Numbered from the stretch's first letter, positions 43,748 to 53,809 are shown. The stretch: DNA of 64,000 nucleotides from DATARH01 sp036008175 (GCA_036008175.1 DASYOB010000098.1:1-64000); one strand, 5' to 3'. The notes: a model not told the origin generated them from the letters alone. A program made the numbers and translations.

Positions 43748-45271
43748 ATGCCTTACGCCAGCCTGCGCGACTTCATCGCCCGGCTCGAAGCCAGCGGGCG
43801 GCTGGCGCGGGTGTCCGCCCCAGTCTCGCCGTTTCTCGAAATGACCGAGATCCAGACGCGGCTCCTCGCCGAGGGGGGCCCGGCGGTGCTGTTCGAGAAT
43901 GTCGCGCGCGATACTGCTAGGGCGATCCCGATGCCGGTGCTGGTCAATCTATTCGGCACGGTCGAGCGGGTTGCCTGGGGGATGGATCGCGAGCCGAACC
44001 AATTGCGCGAGATCGGCGAGACGCTTGCCTTCCTGAAGCAGCCGGAGCCACCCGGCGGCTGGCGCGAGGCACTCGATATGCTGCCACTGCTGAAGTCCGT
44101 GATGGCGATGCGGCCGCGTACGGTTGCGGCCGCGCCCTGCCAGGAGATCGTGTTGCGCGGCGCCGAAATCGATCTCGGGCTGCTGCCGATACAGACCTGC
44201 TGGCCGGACGAACCGGCGCCGCTGATCACCTGGCCGCTGGTCGTCACCAAGGGTCCGGGCATCGGGCGCGAGGACGGCTTCAATCTCGGCATCTACCGCA
44301 TGCAGGTGACCGGCCGCGACACGACGTTGATGCGCTGGCTGCGTCATCGCGGCGGGGCGCAGCACCATCGCCGCTGGGCCGAGGCGAAACGCGAGCCGTT
44401 GCCCGCTGCCGCTGTGATCGGCGCCGATCCTGGGACGATCATCGCGGCGGTGACTCCGGTGCCCGACACGCTGTCGGAATACCAGTTCGCCGGGCTGTTG
44501 CGCGGTAAGCGGCTCGACCTGGTCGATTGCAAGACCGTGCCGCTCAAAGTGCCGGCCGAGGCGGAGATCGTGCTCGAAGGCCATGTCGCGCTCGACGAAT
44601 ATGGCGACGAAGGCCCTTATGGCGACCATACCGGCTATTACAACGCGGTCGAGCAATTCCCGGTCTTCCGCGTGTCGGCGATGACGATGCGGCGCGACCC
44701 GATCTACCTCTCGACCTTCACCGGGCGGCCGCCCGACGAGCCTTCAGTCTTAGGCGAAGCCCTGAACGAGGTGTTCATCCCGCTATTGCAGCAGCAATTC
44801 CCGGAGATCGTGGATTTCTGGCTGCCGCCGGAGGGCTGCTCATACCGGATCGCTGTCGTATCGATACGCAAGGCCTATCCCGGCCACGCCAAGCGGGTGA
44901 TGATGGGGATCTGGTCGTTCCTGCGGCAGTTCATGTACACGAAGTTCGTGATCGTCGTGGATGACGACGTCGACGCGCGCGATTGGAAGGACGTGATGTG
45001 GGCGATCTCGACCCGCATGGATCCGGTGCGCGATACGACGCTGATGGAGAACACCCCGATCGACTATCTCGACTTCGCTTCGCCCGAATCGGGGCTCGGC
45101 GGCAAGATCGGGCTCGATGCGACCAACAAATTACCGCCGGAGACGCATCGCACCTGGGGGAGGCCGATCCGCATGAGCGACAAGGTCGTAGAAGAGGTCA
45201 CTCGTAAATGGGCCGATTACGGCCTGCCCGGCAGTGGCCAATCAATCTGGAAAAAGACGGACAGCGAATGA
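43748..45271 (+). CDS. ubiD: UbiD family decarboxylase (3-polyprenyl-4-hydroxybenzoate)
   Basis: 507 residues, full length. DEYGDEGPYGDHTGYYNAVE carries the catalytic Glu-Asp-Glu region and the prenylated-FMN site; FSRKMT-like segments are replaced by VFRVSAMTMRRDPIYLSTFT, typical of the family. The enzyme decarboxylates the ubiquinone precursor and needs prenyl-FMN from a UbiX protein encoded elsewhere. A TATATA box lies about 12 bases before the ATG. The stop overlaps the pmbA start (ATGA). Confidence 0.93.
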   Translation: MPYASLRDFIARLEASGRLARVSAPVSPFLEMTEIQTRLLAEGGPAVLFENVARDTARAIPMPVLVNLFGTVERVAWGMDREPNQLREIGETLAFLKQPEPPGGWREALDMLPLLKSVMAMRPRTVAAAPCQEIVLRGAEIDLGLLPIQTCWPDEPAPLITWPLVVTKGPGIGREDGFNLGIYRMQVTGRDTTLMRWLRHRGGAQHHRRWAEAKREPLPAAAVIGADPGTIIAAVTPVPDTLSEYQFAGLLRGKRLDLVDCKTVPLKVPAEAEIVLEGHVALDEYGDEGPYGDHTGYYNAVEQFPVFRVSAMTMRRDPIYLSTFTGRPPDEPSVLGEALNEVFIPLLQQQFPEIVDFWLPPEGCSYRIAVVSIRKAYPGHAKRVMMGIWSFLRQFMYTKFVIVVDDDVDARDWKDVMWAISTRMDPVRDTTLMENTPIDYLDFASPESGLGGKIGLDATNKLPPETHRTWGRPIRMSDKVVEEVTRKWADYGLPGSGQSIWKKTDSE

Positions 45272-46626
45272 GCCCATCACTGGATAAGGAAACCGCGGCG
45301 GCGATCGATCTGCTGCAGGATCTCGTAGGCCGCGCCCGCAAAGCCGGAGCCGATGCCGCTGATGCCGTGCTGTTCGAGGGCACCTCGCTGTCGCACGCCC
45401 GCCGCCTCGGCAAGACCGAGAAGCTCGAACGCTCGGAAAGCCAGGATCTCGGACTCCGCGTGCTGGTCGGAAAACGGCAGGCGATCGTATCGTCGAGTGA
45501 TCGCTCACCGAAGATGTTGGCCGAGCTGGTCGAGCGCACCTTGGCAATGGCGCGGGCGGTGCCGGAAGACCCGTTCTGCGGGCTCGCCGATCCGGCCGAG
45601 ATCGCTCTAGACTGGTCGCAGCTTGATATGCTTGATCCCGAGGAGCCGAGTGCCGAAACGTTGATCGAGCGGGCGCGCGCGGCCGAGGAGACGGCGCTCG
45701 CGGTCCCGGGGATCACGAACTCCGAAGGCGCCGAAGCCAGCTGGGGCCGCTCGCGGATCGCCCTTGTCGCCTCGAACGGGTTCGCCGGCGGCTATTCGGG
45801 CTCGCATCACGGGGTCGGCGCGTCGGTAATCAGCGGGTCGGGCACGCAGATGGAGCGCGACTACGACTTCGCCAGCGCGGTATACGCCGGGGACCTGCGA
45901 GACCCCGCCGAGATCGGCAAATCCGCCGGCGAGCGCGCGGTCAAACGGCTGGGCGCCCGCAAGATGCCGACCTGCCGCTGTTCGGTTGTGTTCGATCCGC
46001 GGGTCGCCCGGGGCTTCGTCTCGCATCTCTTGGGCGCGATCTCCGGTCCATCGATCGCGCGCGGCACCAGCTTTCTGCGCGACAAGCTGGGGCAGCGGAT
46101 ATTCCCGGAAGCGATCACGATCACCGAAGATCCGCACCGGCAGCGCGGCCACCGCTCCAAGCCGTTCGACGCTGAGGGCCTCGCCAATAAGCGGCGCGCG
46201 CTGATCGATAATGGGGTGCTGACGACCTGGCTCTTGGATTTGCGTTCGGCACGTCAGCTCGGCCTCAAATCGACCGGCCACGCCGCCCGCGGGACCGCTT
46301 CCCCGCCAGCCCCCGCGGCAACCAACATCTGGATTGAGCCGGGCAGCGCGAGCCCCGCGGAGCTGATGACCGACATCAAGAACGGTTTTTATGTCACCGA
46401 GCTAATGGGGATGGGGGTCAATGGCCTCACCGGCGATTACAGCCGCGGCGCCGCCGGCTTCTGGATCGAGAACGGGCAGATCGCCTTCCCGGTCAGCGAG
46501 ATGACAGTCGCGGGCAATCTGAACGAGATGTTTGCCCGCATGGCAGCCGCCAACGATCTCGAATTCCGCACCGGGGCCGACGCCCCGACCCTGCGCATTG
46601 ACGATCTGACCGTGGCCGGCGCGTAA
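45268..46626 (+). CDS. pmbA: Metalloprotease PmbA/TldE
   Basis: 452 residues from the ATG at 45268, which overlaps the ubiD stop; a GTG-like opening at 45208 is inside ubiD. Family marks are ARRLGKTEKLERSESQDLGL, RKMPTCRCSVVFDPRVARGF, FVSHLLGAISGPSIARGTSF and NGFYVTELMGMGVNGLTGDY. PmbA lacks the zinc motif of TldD and forms the inactive half of the TldD/E heterodimer. Known roles in other bacteria include maturation of peptide antibiotics and turnover of antitoxins. Confidence 0.93.
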   Translation: MSPSLDKETAAAIDLLQDLVGRARKAGADAADAVLFEGTSLSHARRLGKTEKLERSESQDLGLRVLVGKRQAIVSSSDRSPKMLAELVERTLAMARAVPEDPFCGLADPAEIALDWSQLDMLDPEEPSAETLIERARAAEETALAVPGITNSEGAEASWGRSRIALVASNGFAGGYSGSHHGVGASVISGSGTQMERDYDFASAVYAGDLRDPAEIGKSAGERAVKRLGARKMPTCRCSVVFDPRVARGFVSHLLGAISGPSIARGTSFLRDKLGQRIFPEAITITEDPHRQRGHRSKPFDAEGLANKRRALIDNGVLTTWLLDLRSARQLGLKSTGHAARGTASPPAPAATNIWIEPGSASPAELMTDIKNGFYVTELMGMGVNGLTGDYSRGAAGFWIENGQIAFPVSEMTVAGNLNEMFARMAAANDLEFRTGADAPTLRIDDLTVAGA

Positions 46627-46680
46627 CCGCCGATCTTGCCATTCGCCCCGCTCGCCTCTAACACTGGCGGACGGGGCCTT

Positions 46681-48489
46681 ATGCGCGACAGTTCACCGAT
46701 TATGCAGGAAGGCACACGCTCGTTCGCGCTGGTGCGGCGGCTGGTGCGCGATTTCATGGGCCGGCATCTCGGCGCCATCACGCTGGCCTTTGTGTGCATG
46801 GGAGCCGCTGCCGGCAGCACGGCATTGCGCGCCTGGCTGATGGAGCCGGTTCTCGACCGCATCTTCATCGCCCGTGACGGGTCATTGTTGTTCCTGCTCG
46901 GCGGCGCGGCTCTCGCGCTGGCGCTCGTCAAAGGGCTCGCCGATTACGGCCAGACGGTGTTGATGAGCCGAATCGGCCAGCGCGTCATCACCGATGTGCA
47001 GAATGCGCTGTTTGCCCGGCTGATGCGTGCCGACCTCGCCTACTTTAACGCGAATCCGAGCGGCACGCTGATTTCACGCTTCACCAACGACGTTTGGCTG
47101 TTGCGCAACGCCGCGGCAAACGTGCTCGCCGGGATGGGCCGCGACGCAGTCACCGTCGTGTTCCTCGTCGGCGTCATGTTCTACCAGGATTGGGGGCTGG
47201 CGCTTGTCTCGTTCGTCGCCTTTCCGCTGGCGATCCGGCCGATCGTCCGTATCGGACGGCGCATGCGAGGCGTCTCGGCCAACACCCAAGCCGAGATGGG
47301 CCAGCTGACGACGTTGCTTAGCCAAACATTCCAGGGCGCACGCCACGTCAAGGCCTATGGCATGGAGACATACGAAGAGCGCCGCGCCTTGGCGATATTC
47401 GAGCGGATCTTCGTCCTGGTCGATCGCGCCAACCGCACCCGCTTTCGCGCCGCGCCGATGATGGAAGCGCTTGGCGGTGCGGCGATCGCAGTGGTGATCC
47501 TCTATGGCGGGCATCAGGTCATTTCCGGCGCCCGCACCCCCGGTGCGTTCTTTTCGTTCATCACCGCGCTCCTCCTCGCCTATCAGCCCATGAAGGCCCT
47601 GGCCATTCTCAACGCATCGTTGCAGGAGGGCCTCGCAGCGGCACAGCGCGTCTTCGATATCCTCGATATCGAGCCAAAGGTCCAGGACCGGCCCGGTGCC
47701 AGACCTTTGCAGATCCGCGGCGGCGAGGTGCGGTTCGAGGAGGTGCGGTTCGGCTATCATCCGGGCACTGTCGCGCTCGACGGAATCTCTTTCACTATTG
47801 AAGCGGGCAGCACGGTCGCGCTGGTCGGCCGCTCCGGTGCCGGAAAATCGACGGTGCTCAACCTGATTCCCCGGTTCTACGATGTCGACGGTGGGAGCAT
47901 CACGATAGACGGCCAAGAAACACGCGAGGTGACGCTCGCCTCCCTGCGCGGCGCGATCGCGCTTGTCTCCCAGGAAGTCAGCCTGTTCGACGACACGGTG
48001 CGTGCCAACATCGCCTACGGCCGCCTTGGCGCACCGGACGAAGACATCGAGGCGGCAGCAGCAGCGGCCGGCGCCGACGGATTCATCCGCGAGCTGCCGG
48101 AGGGTTACGACACCCTCGTCGGCGAGCATGGGGTGCGCCTGTCCGGCGGACAGCGCCAGCGCCTGGCAATCGCCCGGGCTATGCTGAAAGATGCGCCGAT
48201 CCTGCTGCTCGACGAGGCGACTTCGGCGCTCGACAGCGAAACCGAGCGTCAGGTGCAGACGGCGCTGCGTCGGCTGATGCGCGGGCGGACGACGATTGTG
48301 ATCGCGCATCGCCTGTCCACGATTATCGGCGCCGATCTGATCTGCGTGCTCGATCGCGGCGGCATCGTCGATACCGGGAGGCACGCTCAGCTGCTGGCCC
48401 GCAACGGCCTCTACACGCGGCTATACGAGACCCAGTTCGCGAGCGAGCGCGAGCTGGACCCGCTCCCGGGAGCGGGAGCGACCGGCTGA
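46681..48489 (+). CDS. msbA: ABC transporter ATP-binding/permease protein, lipid A flippase MsbA type
   Basis: 602 residues from the ATG at 46681 (a second ATG at 46702 is possible). Six membrane helices are followed by an ATPase domain with Walker A LVGRSGAGKSTVLNLIPRFY, Q-loop ALVSQEVSLFDDT, signature VRLSGGQRQRLAIARAML, Walker B ILLLDEATSALDSE and the switch His in VIAHRLSTI. It flips lipid A-core or phospholipid across the inner membrane. First gene of a tightly packed lipid A/Kdo operon. Confidence 0.93.
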   Translation: MRDSSPIMQEGTRSFALVRRLVRDFMGRHLGAITLAFVCMGAAAGSTALRAWLMEPVLDRIFIARDGSLLFLLGGAALALALVKGLADYGQTVLMSRIGQRVITDVQNALFARLMRADLAYFNANPSGTLISRFTNDVWLLRNAAANVLAGMGRDAVTVVFLVGVMFYQDWGLALVSFVAFPLAIRPIVRIGRRMRGVSANTQAEMGQLTTLLSQTFQGARHVKAYGMETYEERRALAIFERIFVLVDRANRTRFRAAPMMEALGGAAIAVVILYGGHQVISGARTPGAFFSFITALLLAYQPMKALAILNASLQEGLAAAQRVFDILDIEPKVQDRPGARPLQIRGGEVRFEEVRFGYHPGTVALDGISFTIEAGSTVALVGRSGAGKSTVLNLIPRFYDVDGGSITIDGQETREVTLASLRGAIALVSQEVSLFDDTVRANIAYGRLGAPDEDIEAAAAAAGADGFIRELPEGYDTLVGEHGVRLSGGQRQRLAIARAMLKDAPILLLDEATSALDSETERQVQTALRRLMRGRTTIVIAHRLSTIIGADLICVLDRGGIVDTGRHAQLLARNGLYTRLYETQFASERELDPLPGAGATG

Positions 48490-49238
48490 TGAAGGCACCG
48501 AGCCGCTGGGGCCGCCGCGTGCTGCGCAGCGCTCGCCTGCGCCATTTTCTGTGCTGGACGATCCAGCTCTATATCCGCTTCGTTTTTCTGACCAACCGCT
48601 GGAGCATCGAGGGCGCGGAATGGCCGCAGCGGCTGCGCAGGGAGGGCCGCAGCTTCATCCTAGGGTTCTGGCACGGGCGACTGTTGATGATCCCGATGGC
48701 CTGGCAGCGGCTGGCGCCGATGCACATGCTGATCTCCGCCCACCGCGACGGCCGCATCATAGCCGATGCCGTGACCTATTTCGGCGTGCATTCGATCCCC
48801 GGCTCCACCCGGCGCGGCGGTCTCGCGGCGCTGCGCACGATGCTGAAGCGCCTCGGGGAAGGGGAATGCGTCGGTATCACCCCGGACGGACCGCGCGGCC
48901 CGCCGACGCGCGCCAGCGGCGGGATCGTCAATGTGGCGCGCCTCGCCCAGGTGCCGATCGTGCCGATCGTCTTCGCCACCAGCCGGCGCCGGGTTCTGCG
49001 AAGCTGGGATCGGTTTCACCTCGCCCTCCCGTTCGGACGGGGCGCCTTTCTATGGGGTGAGCCGATCGAGATCGACCGCGATCTCGACGAGGCCGGGCTT
49101 GAGCATGCACGGCTGCTGGTCGAGACGCGCATGAACGCGCTCGCCGCCGAGGCCGACCGCCGCGTCGGTCATGGCGCGTCGCTCCCTGTTCCGGCTCCGG
49201 CCACGCCGATGGAGTTTGCCGGCAAGGAGCGGCGCTGA
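48489..49238 (+). CDS. DUF374 lysophospholipid acyltransferase family protein
   Basis: 249 residues; the ATG overlaps the msbA stop by one base. RSFILGFWHGRLLMIPMAWQ holds the catalytic His region, LISAHRDGRIIADAVTYFGV and GECVGITPDGPRGPPTRASG the substrate-loop motifs of the PlsC/LPLAT-like DUF374 family. The position among msbA, waaA, lpxK and lpxL suggests an acylation step in lipopolysaccharide assembly, but this is inferred from context. Confidence 0.88.
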   Translation: MKAPSRWGRRVLRSARLRHFLCWTIQLYIRFVFLTNRWSIEGAEWPQRLRREGRSFILGFWHGRLLMIPMAWQRLAPMHMLISAHRDGRIIADAVTYFGVHSIPGSTRRGGLAALRTMLKRLGEGECVGITPDGPRGPPTRASGGIVNVARLAQVPIVPIVFATSRRRVLRSWDRFHLALPFGRGAFLWGEPIEIDRDLDEAGLEHARLLVETRMNALAAEADRRVGHGASLPVPAPATPMEFAGKERR

Positions 49239-50578
49239 TGTTGCCCCTGATCTATCGGTGCGCGACTGGAGCATTATCGCCATTCGTCCGCGCGTACCTG
49301 CTCTTGCGCTGCCGGCATGGCAAGGAAGATCCGGCGCGTCTCAGCGAGCGGTTCGGCATCGCCAGCGCGAGTCGCCCGCCGGGACCGCTCGTGTGGCTGC
49401 ATGCGGCAAGCGTCGGCGAGGCGGTGTCGGTGCTCGGACTCATCGCTCGGTTGCACAACGAGCGCCCGGATCTTGCCGTGCTGATGACCACAGGCACCTT
49501 GGCTGCGGCACGGCTGGTGCAGAACCGCTTGCCATCGGGCGTAATCCATCAATTCGTCCCGGTCGATGTGCCCCGCGCGGTGAAGCGATTTCTTGATCAT
49601 TGGCGGCCCGATCTCGCCCTCTGGGTCGAATCCGAGCTGTGGCCAAACCTGGTCCTGGCGACCCATGGCCGCGGTGTCCCGATGATCCTGTTGAATGCGC
49701 GCCTGTCAACTGGATCGGAGGCGCGCTGGCGCGCGGTGCCGGGCCTGATCCAGCCGGTGTTAGCGTGCTTTAGGTTGTGCCTTGCCCAGGACGAAGCGCA
49801 GGCGGAGCGGTTTCGCCGCCTCGGTGCCCGTCGGGTGACGAGCGTCGGCGATCTCAAGGCGGCGGCCGAACCGCTCGCCGCGGACGGCTGCAGCCTTGCG
49901 CTGCTGGAAAAGCAGATCGGCGATCGGCCCCTATGGCTCGCCGCCAGCACGCACCCCGGAGAAGAAGAGATTATCGCTGCCGCCCATCGCTCGGTCGCGC
50001 GCACGCACCCGGGGCTGCTGACAATCATCGCACCGCGCCATCCGGCGCGTGGCGGCGCAATCGCCGCTATGTTGCGAGGGCAAGGTTTGGTTGTGTCGCG
50101 ACGCAGCACCGGCGAGCCGATCGGGTACGCTACCGATATTTACCTGGCCGACACGATGGGCGAGCTTGGCCTGTTCTTCCGCCTCGCCGGGATTGCGTTT
50201 ATCGGCGGCTCGCTGGTACCGAAGGGTGGACACAACCCGTTCGAGGCGGCGCGGCTCGATTGCGCGGTCCTGCACGGGCCCGACATGCGCAACTGCGCGA
50301 CGATGGCCGGCGCGCTCGATGCCGGCGGCGCGGCGCTGACGGTCGAGGATGCCAATAGTCTCGCCCTCGCTATAACACGGCTGTTGGCCAACCCGAGCGA
50401 ACGCGCCGCTCGTGCCGAGGGGGCGGCTCGGGTGGTGCGGAAAAGCGCTGGCGCGCTCGATGCCGTGCTCGATCGGCTTGCACCGTGGCTCGATCCGCTC
50501 GCTCCGGTAGCATTCAGCGAAACGGGGCTGCCGCTCTTGCGGCGGCGCGCGATCAGCGGCGCCAATGCGCGCGCCTGA
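49238..50578 (+). CDS. waaA: 3-deoxy-D-manno-octulosonic acid transferase
   Basis: 446 residues, GT30 family. GPLVWLHAASVGEAVSVLGL is the conserved N-terminal motif with the catalytic Glu; VILLNARLSTGSEARWRAVP-like sequence (MILLNARLSTGSEARW), PLWLAASTHPGEEEIIAAAH and GHNPFEAARLDCAVLHGPDM are further signatures. It adds Kdo to lipid IVA at the inner membrane. Its ATG overlaps the DUF374 stop, and its stop overlaps lpxK by 14 bases. Confidence 0.95.
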   Translation: MLPLIYRCATGALSPFVRAYLLLRCRHGKEDPARLSERFGIASASRPPGPLVWLHAASVGEAVSVLGLIARLHNERPDLAVLMTTGTLAAARLVQNRLPSGVIHQFVPVDVPRAVKRFLDHWRPDLALWVESELWPNLVLATHGRGVPMILLNARLSTGSEARWRAVPGLIQPVLACFRLCLAQDEAQAERFRRLGARRVTSVGDLKAAAEPLAADGCSLALLEKQIGDRPLWLAASTHPGEEEIIAAAHRSVARTHPGLLTIIAPRHPARGGAIAAMLRGQGLVVSRRSTGEPIGYATDIYLADTMGELGLFFRLAGIAFIGGSLVPKGGHNPFEAARLDCAVLHGPDMRNCATMAGALDAGGAALTVEDANSLALAITRLLANPSERAARAEGAARVVRKSAGALDAVLDRLAPWLDPLAPVAFSETGLPLLRRRAISGANARA

Positions 50579-51572
50579 ATTCTGGCACGAACCGCCCGGG
50601 CTGATCGCGGGATTGCTGGCGCCGTTTGGCGCCGCCTTCGACGCCGCATCGCGGCTGCGCCGCGCGGTTGCGCGGCCCTATCGCGCTTCGGTGCCGGTGA
50701 TCTGCGTCGGCAATCTCGTCGCCGGCGGGTCGGGTAAGACCCCGGTCGTGCTGTCGCTTGCCGGGCTGTTGGCCGCGCGAGGCGTTGCCGCGCACGTCGT
50801 GACCCGCGGCTATGGCGGTAGCCTCGCCGGGCCGGTGCGGGTCGATCCGGGGCGGCACGATGTCGCCGATATAGGCGACGAGGCGCTGCTGATCGCTGTT
50901 CGGGCGCCGTGCTGGATCGCGCGCGACCGTGCGGCCGGCGTGCGCGCGGCAGCCGCGGCCGGCGCCGAGGCGATCCTGCTCGATGACGGCTTTCAGAACC
51001 CGTCCGTAGCCAAAGACCTGTCGCTGGTTGTCATCGACAGCGATTACGGGTTCGGCAACCGTCGGGTGATCCCGGCCGGTCCGTTGCGCGAGCCGGTCGG
51101 TGCCGGCCTCGCGCGCGCCGATGCACTTGTGGTGATCGGCGAGGCGGAGGCCGGGCGACGCTACGTCGCTCAGGCATGTTGCCCGGTGCTGCACGCCGAG
51201 ATGCAGCCGATCGAGAGTGAACGTTTCGCCGGGGCACGCATCGTTGCCTTCGCCGGGATCGGCCGGCCGGACAAATTCTTCGCCAGCCTGCGTGCGCTTG
51301 GCGCGACGCTGGTGCTGGCGCAGCCCTTTGCGGATCACCATCGATTTCGGGGGAGCGAGATCGCCAAGCTACGAGAAGCTGCCGAACGAGCCCGCGCCAG
51401 GCTTGTCACCACGACGAAGGATTGGGTACGGCTGCCCCCTGCCCTGCGGGCCGGCATCGAAGTGCTCGAGGTCGAGATCCACTGGCGCGATCCGAACGAG
51501 GTGGAGCGCCTCCTCTTCGACGGTCTGTTGCGACGCCATGACGGAAGCAACCCACACGCCGTTCGCGGCTGA
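50565..51572 (+). CDS. lpxK: Tetraacyldisaccharide 4'-kinase
   Basis: 335 residues. PVICVGNLVAGGSGKTPVVL is the Walker A motif, VVTRGYGGSL and ILLDDGFQNPSVAKDL the conserved LpxK segments (DDGFQ is the Walker B-like element). PDKFFASLRALGATL and RLVTTTKDWVRLP are typical of the C-terminal half. It phosphorylates the lipid A precursor at the 4' position. Overlaps waaA upstream and the acyltransferase gene downstream (35 bases), showing tight co-translation. Confidence 0.95.
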   Translation: MRAPEFWHEPPGLIAGLLAPFGAAFDAASRLRRAVARPYRASVPVICVGNLVAGGSGKTPVVLSLAGLLAARGVAAHVVTRGYGGSLAGPVRVDPGRHDVADIGDEALLIAVRAPCWIARDRAAGVRAAAAAGAEAILLDDGFQNPSVAKDLSLVVIDSDYGFGNRRVIPAGPLREPVGAGLARADALVVIGEAEAGRRYVAQACCPVLHAEMQPIESERFAGARIVAFAGIGRPDKFFASLRALGATLVLAQPFADHHRFRGSEIAKLREAAERARARLVTTTKDWVRLPPALRAGIEVLEVEIHWRDPNEVERLLFDGLLRRHDGSNPHAVRG

Positions 51573-52464
51573 GCCGGCGGCGCCGGTCCGCTGGTCGCAT
51601 CGGGTCGAGGCCTGGGGCGCGGCACTGTTCTTCGCCGGGATGCGAGCGCTGCCGCTCGACGCCGCCTCGGCGCTCGGCGGGGCCTTGGCGCGCTGGATCG
51701 GCCCCCGCCTCGGCATCTCCAACCGGGCACGGCGTAACCTGCGCGCCGCCGTCCCTGACCTGTCGTCTGAACAGGTCGAGGCGATCGTCCGCGCAATGTG
51801 GGACAATCTCGGCCGGGTCGCGGCCGAATATCCGCATCTACCGAAGGTCCGGGTGTTCCCGCCGGACGGCCGCGTCGAGACGCAGGGCCTCGACCATCTC
51901 GATCGCGCACTTGCCGCAGACCGGCCAGTAATCATGTTCGGCGGCCATCTCGGCAATTGGGAGATCGGCGCCCTCGCGGCCGGCCAATACGGTCTCGACA
52001 TCGCGCGGATCTATCGTGCCGCCAACAACCCGATCGTCGACCGCATGATCTCGCAGTTTCGCGCCCAAGGTCAGTCGCAGGCGGGTGAGTTAATCCCGAA
52101 GGGAGCCGTCGCTTCTCGTCGCGCGGTCGCGGCATTGCGGCGCGGCGCTCACCTGGCCTTGCTTGCCGACCAGAAGCTGAATGACGGGATTGCCGTGCCG
52201 TTCTTCGGGCGGCCGGCGATGACCGCGCCGGCACTGGCGCTATTGGCACTGCGTTTCGACTGCACGGTACTGCCGGCTCGGGTTGAACGGCTTCGCGGCG
52301 CACATTTCCGCCTCACCCTCTATCCGCCGCTCGAACTGCCGCGCAGCGGCGACCGCGACGCCGATGTCGCCGCGCTGATGGAGAGGGTCAACCGGACGCT
52401 CGAAGGCTGGATCCGCGAGCGCCCGGAGCAATGGTTCTGGCTGCACAATCGCTGGCCCACCTGA
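51538..52464 (+). CDS. lpxL: LpxL/HtrB-type lipid A acyltransferase
   Basis: 308 residues from an ATG inside the end of lpxK. VIMFGGHLGNWEIGALAAGQ carries the HxxxxE catalytic dyad. GIAVPFFGRPAMTAPALALL and PEQWFWLHNRWPT are the other family marks. It adds a secondary acyl chain to Kdo-lipid A. Last gene of the lipid A operon; it converges on the ornithine decarboxylase gene with 20 bases between stops. Confidence 0.92.
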   Translation: MTEATHTPFAAEPAAPVRWSHRVEAWGAALFFAGMRALPLDAASALGGALARWIGPRLGISNRARRNLRAAVPDLSSEQVEAIVRAMWDNLGRVAAEYPHLPKVRVFPPDGRVETQGLDHLDRALAADRPVIMFGGHLGNWEIGALAAGQYGLDIARIYRAANNPIVDRMISQFRAQGQSQAGELIPKGAVASRRAVAALRRGAHLALLADQKLNDGIAVPFFGRPAMTAPALALLALRFDCTVLPARVERLRGAHFRLTLYPPLELPRSGDRDADVAALMERVNRTLEGWIRERPEQWFWLHNRWPT

Positions 52465-52484
52465 TCGAGACGTGGGCGCGGCGG

Positions 52485-53699
52485 CTATTCGTCGTAGCCT
52501 GGCGTGTGCAGCATCGGCGGGTCGGCGACCTCCACCGTCAGCGCGCGATCGAAGCCGTTGAAACCGGTGCGCAGGCAGGCCCCGTAGGCGCCAAGCTGGC
52601 CGAGCTCAACCCAATCACCCTCGTCGACATCAGCGGGCAGCAGAAACGGCCCCTTCATGAAATCGGCGCTGTCGCAGGTAGGACCGTAGAGCGTAAAAGC
52701 GCGCAGCGGCGCGTCGTCGTTGCCAGTCCCATCGGCGCGCACGCGGCGCGCTGGAAAGCGAAAACCCGGGCGGCCGGCATCGCTGAGGCTGCCATAGACC
52801 CCGTCATTGACGTAGAGCGCGTCGCCACGGCGCAGATCCACCTGCACCACCACCGATCCGCCACCAGCGACCAGCGCCCGGCCCGGCTCCGCCCAGAGCC
52901 GCACAGCATCGCCGAAGCGCGATGCCGCGACATCGGCGATCGTCGCGGCGTAAGCCGCGAGCGGCGGGGGCACGACATCCGGGTAGCTAACCGGGAAGCC
53001 GCCGCCAACGTCGACGGTATCGACCGGCACGCCCGAGAGCGCGACAGCTTCGGCCGCGAGATCCAGCGCGCGGGCATAGGCGGCCGGGTCGAGGCATTGC
53101 GAGCCGACGTGAAAGGCGACGCCAAGCCGTGCGGCATGCGGCCGTGCCAGGCGAAGCAGCTCCGCCGCGTCCTGCGTGGAAATGCCGAACTTGCCAGACA
53201 GATCGTAGGCGCCGCCTTGCGCAACAGCGAGACGCACAAACAGGCCCAGGACCGGCGGCTCACCGACGAGGCCGACCGGCACCGTCTCCTGCACGATCTT
53301 CGCCAGCTCATCCGAGCTGTCGAAGGCGAAATCGGTCACGCCGTACTCGTGAAATGCGGCATGGATCGCGTGGCGCGCCTTGACCGGGTGCATAAAATGC
53401 AGCTCGGCGTCCGGCAATACCTCGCGGACCAGCGCGACCTCCGGCAGCGAGGCGCAATCGAAATGCCGCACGCCGCCGGCCCACACTGCGCGCAACACGC
53501 TCCGCTCGGGGTTGCATTTGACGGCGTAAAGAACGTCGCCCGGGAACGCCTCGACAAAGCTGCGCGCCGCCGCGGCGATCGCCGCCGGGCGCAAGCACAG
53601 AACGGGCTCCGTCGGCTGCTCGCGCGCGACAACGGCTTCGACTGACGAAAGAACGCTGCTCTTTACCGGACGCAGCGCAAGGGAGCGGGGCTTGACCAT
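52485..53699 (-). CDS. Ornithine/lysine decarboxylase, alanine-racemase-fold type
   Basis: 404 residues from the ATG at 53699, eight bases after a GGAGG. PLP-lysine motif VLYAVKCNPERSVLRAVWAG (Lys near 56), VAFHVGSQC with the conserved His, TVDVGGGFPVSYPD, LWAEPGRALVA, and the second-subunit motif GPTCDSADFM with the catalytic Cys and Asp identify a group IV decarboxylase. It converts ornithine to putrescine (some members also use lysine). The leader and the ribosome binding site are structured; see 53700-53990. Agmatinase lies upstream in the same direction. Confidence 0.93.
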   Translation of the reverse strand: MVKPRSLALRPVKSSVLSSVEAVVAREQPTEPVLCLRPAAIAAAARSFVEAFPGDVLYAVKCNPERSVLRAVWAGGVRHFDCASLPEVALVREVLPDAELHFMHPVKARHAIHAAFHEYGVTDFAFDSSDELAKIVQETVPVGLVGEPPVLGLFVRLAVAQGGAYDLSGKFGISTQDAAELLRLARPHAARLGVAFHVGSQCLDPAAYARALDLAAEAVALSGVPVDTVDVGGGFPVSYPDVVPPPLAAYAATIADVAASRFGDAVRLWAEPGRALVAGGGSVVVQVDLRRGDALYVNDGVYGSLSDAGRPGFRFPARRVRADGTGNDDAPLRAFTLYGPTCDSADFMKGPFLLPADVDEGDWVELGQLGAYGACLRTGFNGFDRALTVEVADPPMLHTPGYDE

Positions 53700-53707
53700 C
53701 GCACGAT

Positions 53708-53721
53708 CCTCCGAAAGGAGG
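53708..53721 (-). promoter_or_regulatory. Hairpin sequestering the decarboxylase ribosome binding site
   Basis: In the RNA sense, CCUCC (53721-53717), loop UUUC, and GGAGG (53712-53708) form a perfect five-base stem. The second arm is the only Shine-Dalgarno sequence of the decarboxylase, eight bases before its ATG. A further GCCUCC lies about 70 bases upstream and could compete. The arrangement would keep translation off unless the stem is opened. Confidence 0.6.
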
Positions 53722-53809
53722 CGAAACCGCGCCCGCATCGCTTCCTAAAGCGGGCCGGTGACCATTCCAGATGACGACGGCTATCGGAGGCGATGCGCCC
53801 CCGAAGGCG